NCBI GenBank assembly: GCA_028456385.1
Contig: JALNQF010000580.1
Span: forward strand, 1 to 21,376
Direction: 5' to 3'
From: Ophiosphaerella korrae
Taxonomy: Eukaryota > Ascomycota > Dothideomycetes > Pleosporales > Phaeosphaeriaceae
DNA: 21,376 bases
Within the stretch, counting starts at the first letter, position 1. Every line of letters begins with the position of its first letter. Shown here piece by piece: positions 19,481 through 21,376 of the stretch. The notes beneath the pieces were generated by a model. It was not told the DNA's origin and did no database searches. It saw nothing but the letters and a program-made list of their open reading frames with translations. The position numbers and the translations under genes are program-made.

Positions 19481-20479
19481 TAAGAGCTCCTAAAGCTAGA
19501 GATTTAAAAACTTATTAACGTGTTATATAAAGACGTAACGCGCAATACAAAAGAGACCTAGGATAATATATATAACTAGCTCTGCAAAGCAGCTTAAATC
19601 CTAGAAAGCTACTAGTAAGGCGAGTACCTAGAGTAGAATCTAGGGGGTAGAGCTCTACGTAATACTAAAAGCTAGGCTAGCTAGCTAGCTATCTTAGTAG
19701 AACAAGGAGTAGACCCTATATAGGTAGTAAGCTTAGCTAGTAAACTATATAGAATCTATATAGAGTAACCTAAGCTTAGTAGCTTTTAAACTCTAGAGTA
19801 AATACTTAACCCTAGAGGAGTTTAGTATATAGGTACTAATATTAATTATAGAAATTAATATAGCGAAGTATCTAAAAGCTCCTAGGAATTACAATTAACT
19901 AGAGAAGCGAGCGCCTTAGAGTAGCTAATAGATAAGAGTTTAAATTAAACTACTACTTATTAAACTACTTCTCCTTAAGTAGCTACAGCTTCTATAGCTT
20001 TAAATAAAGTAGATACTATCTTTTATTAAGTAGCTATATCTTATATAGCTCTAAATAATATAGTTAGAGCTTATTAGTAGTGTATACGCTAGTAATAGCT
20101 AGCGCTAACGCGATTAAGCTAAAGACTCTAAAATAACAAGCTAGACAATAGCGCTAAAAGCTTAAGCGCTTACTTATTATTATATAAACCTAAGTAGAGT
20201 AAATAGAGTAGTATACTAGACGAGCTACTCTTATAAGTACTAATAGACTATAACCTAAATATAGAGCTCGCTGTAGTAAACGCTATAATTATAGTAGCTA
20301 CTTAGCTTAAGCTATAACTATAAGCTTATCTATATTAAAATAAGCTCTTACTACTACTACAAAATTAGAAGTACTTATATACGTACCTATATAGGTAGCT
20401 CTTTAAATAAGTAGCTTAGAAAGAGATTAATACGCTACTAGTAGCTAGTACCTAGGAGGAGATAGAGCGCTTATAATTA

Positions 20480-21376
20480 AGCAATTAGCTACTACCTCTA
20501 AAGTAGGTTTTTATATACAAACTTAACTAAGATAGCTACTTTCTTAAGTATAAAGCTTAGATTGTAGTGCGCAGAGACCTCTAAATAATCGATTTAATAC
20601 AATTAACTTACGCTACTACGTTAGTAGTGCGCTTATTTTAAACTACAATAGCAATTATAGCTAAGTTTAACCTAGAAGTAGCTTAGTATAACGTTATTAG
20701 AGCTTTCCTCTACGTATATAGAGATTATTAACTAGTAGTTATCTATAAGCTCCTAGATAGGTTTAAAGTAGCTAGTAAGTACGTTAAGCTTAATTAAGTG
20801 CTATATAGCCTTAAAGACTTACTACTCCTCCAGTATAAGGAGCTCTTAAGAACGCTTAAATAAGCTAGTCTTATAGTCTTAAAAGAAGAGCCGTACTTAT
20901 TCTATAATAAGGAGCGTAAAATACTCTTTTTCTTCTACGTTAACAATATATTAGTAATATATCACAAAATCTACTAATTAGAAGCTTACTAAATCGTTAA
21001 GAGAATTAAACAAGCCTATAATATAGAAGATAAAGGCCTAGTAAGCTAGTTCCTAGGCGTATAAGTAATATAGAGTTAGCTAGATAGGACTATTACGCTT
21101 GTTTACAATAAGTATATTAACAAGATAGTAAAAAAGTTTAATCTTATAAGCTCTATAAGCTTTCTAGCAACTCTATTACTAGTAGAAGAGCTATAGCTAA
21201 GTAAAGGAGAGGCCTTAAAGTGTAAAATCAAGGACTACTAGGAGCAAGTAGGATCTATCTTATATATAGTAATAATAGTGCGACTAGACGTCGTATTTGT
21301 AGCTACTAAGCTCTCTTAATATCTTATAAATCTAAGCTAAAAGTATCTTAAAGTAGTAAACTAAGTTATTATTTAC
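20480..21376 (+). other. Copia reverse transcriptase and start of RNase H
   Basis: The order of motifs is KYKAQIVVRRDLQ (family KARLVARGF), then YNVIRAFLY (family DVKTAFLNG), VKLNQVLYSLKD (family LxKALYGLKQ), and the catalytic box at 20936 reading YVNNILV, both Asp of YVDD changed to Asn. KGLVSQFLG (family GxLxxFLG) follows. RNase H starts with SILYI and RLDVVF (family TRPDIxF) before the window ends. Confidence 0.9.

Larger units (their letters stand above)
17169..21376 (+). mobile_element. Ty1/Copia retrotransposon, 5'-truncated and cut by the window end
   Basis: Domain order is Gag, protease, integrase, RT, RNase H, with integrase before RT, which defines Ty1/Copia. It joins Gypsy copy 4 at 17169 without a recognisable 5' LTR. 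Base composition differs from the Gypsy copies: CpG words (GCG, ACG, CGC) are common and G+C is visibly higher, while CpA and TpG are still depleted. This reflects a different ancestral composition under the same RIP process. Confidence 0.9.
17169..21376 (+). pseudogene. Copia gag-pol polyprotein, RIP-inactivated, partial
   Basis: A single phase holds from 17201 through the protease (18041), integrase (18701, 18890, 19010), the post-integrase region (19421) and RT (20936). About 1400 codons therefore have no net frameshift. Stops are numerous, nearly all TAA/TAG at likely Gln, Arg or Trp positions. The Gag part (17169 to about 18000) has helical Gln/Leu-rich sequence, and I could not place a convincing CCHC knuckle (a candidate Tyr-rich cluster lies at about 17670-17720). 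The window ends inside RNase H, so the C-terminus and 3' LTR are not seen. The N-terminus of Gag may be missing because no start is visible before the junction. Confidence 0.88.

Noticed and set aside
20480..21200. Longer stop-poor stretches in the Copia RT as functional genes
   Set aside because: They are fragments of the single RIPped frame with mutated catalytic residues (YVNN) and no start codon.
1..21376. tRNA, rRNA, riboswitch or bacterial promoter elements
   Set aside because: I saw no cloverleaf with conserved GGTTCGA-type loops or rRNA words; TATA-like strings are abundant by composition alone and carry no weight except at 10148.

Overview
The window is non-genic repeat DNA, almost certainly from a filamentous ascomycete fungus (Pezizomycotina) that carries out repeat-induced point mutation (RIP). 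CpA and TpG are nearly absent, TpA is everywhere, and CpG survives. ATG and TGG triplets are extremely rare, and ancestral Gln, Arg and Trp codons read as TAA or TAG. I find no intact protein gene, no tRNA or rRNA, and no host gene. Everything recognisable is a dead LTR retrotransposon.

Layout. A (TAC)n microsatellite (1-53) precedes Gypsy copy 1 (about 105-2850, minus strand), which keeps the 3' half only: RNase H end, integrase, chromodomain, 3' region and LTR. Gypsy copy 2 (2853-9889, plus strand) is the only full-length element. Its two LTRs flank one ancestral gag-pol frame of 1811 codons (3345-8780) with two CCHC zinc knuckles, protease, RT, RNase H, integrase and a C-terminal chromodomain, so the family is a Ty3/Gypsy chromovirus. 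A 325-bp segment with an LTR-like TATA box (9890-10214) separates it from Gypsy copy 3 (about 10215-12990, plus strand), which has protease to integrase only and lost both ends. Gypsy copy 4 (13012-17168, plus strand) has its 5' LTR, gag, protease, RT and the start of RNase H, then stops. A Ty1/Copia element of another family follows directly (17169-21376). It lacks its 5' LTR and runs off the window, but about 1400 codons stay in one frame from gag to RNase H.

The four Gypsy copies belong to one family, with LTRs of about 350-450 bp. The copies differ in how many CpA sites escaped RIP; copy 2 is the least mutated. Damage is mostly substitution, so motifs can be read through by comparing copies.

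The most unusual content is the 3' region of the Gypsy family. Copies 1 and 2 both retain, between the chromodomain and the LTR, an antisense reading frame and a separate sense reading frame that continues into the LTR. Both are conserved at amino-acid level. Other points of interest are the mismatched internal repeats of the two LTRs of copy 2, palindromic 28-bp units in its 3' LTR, and truncation of copies 1 and 4 at nearly the same RNase H position.
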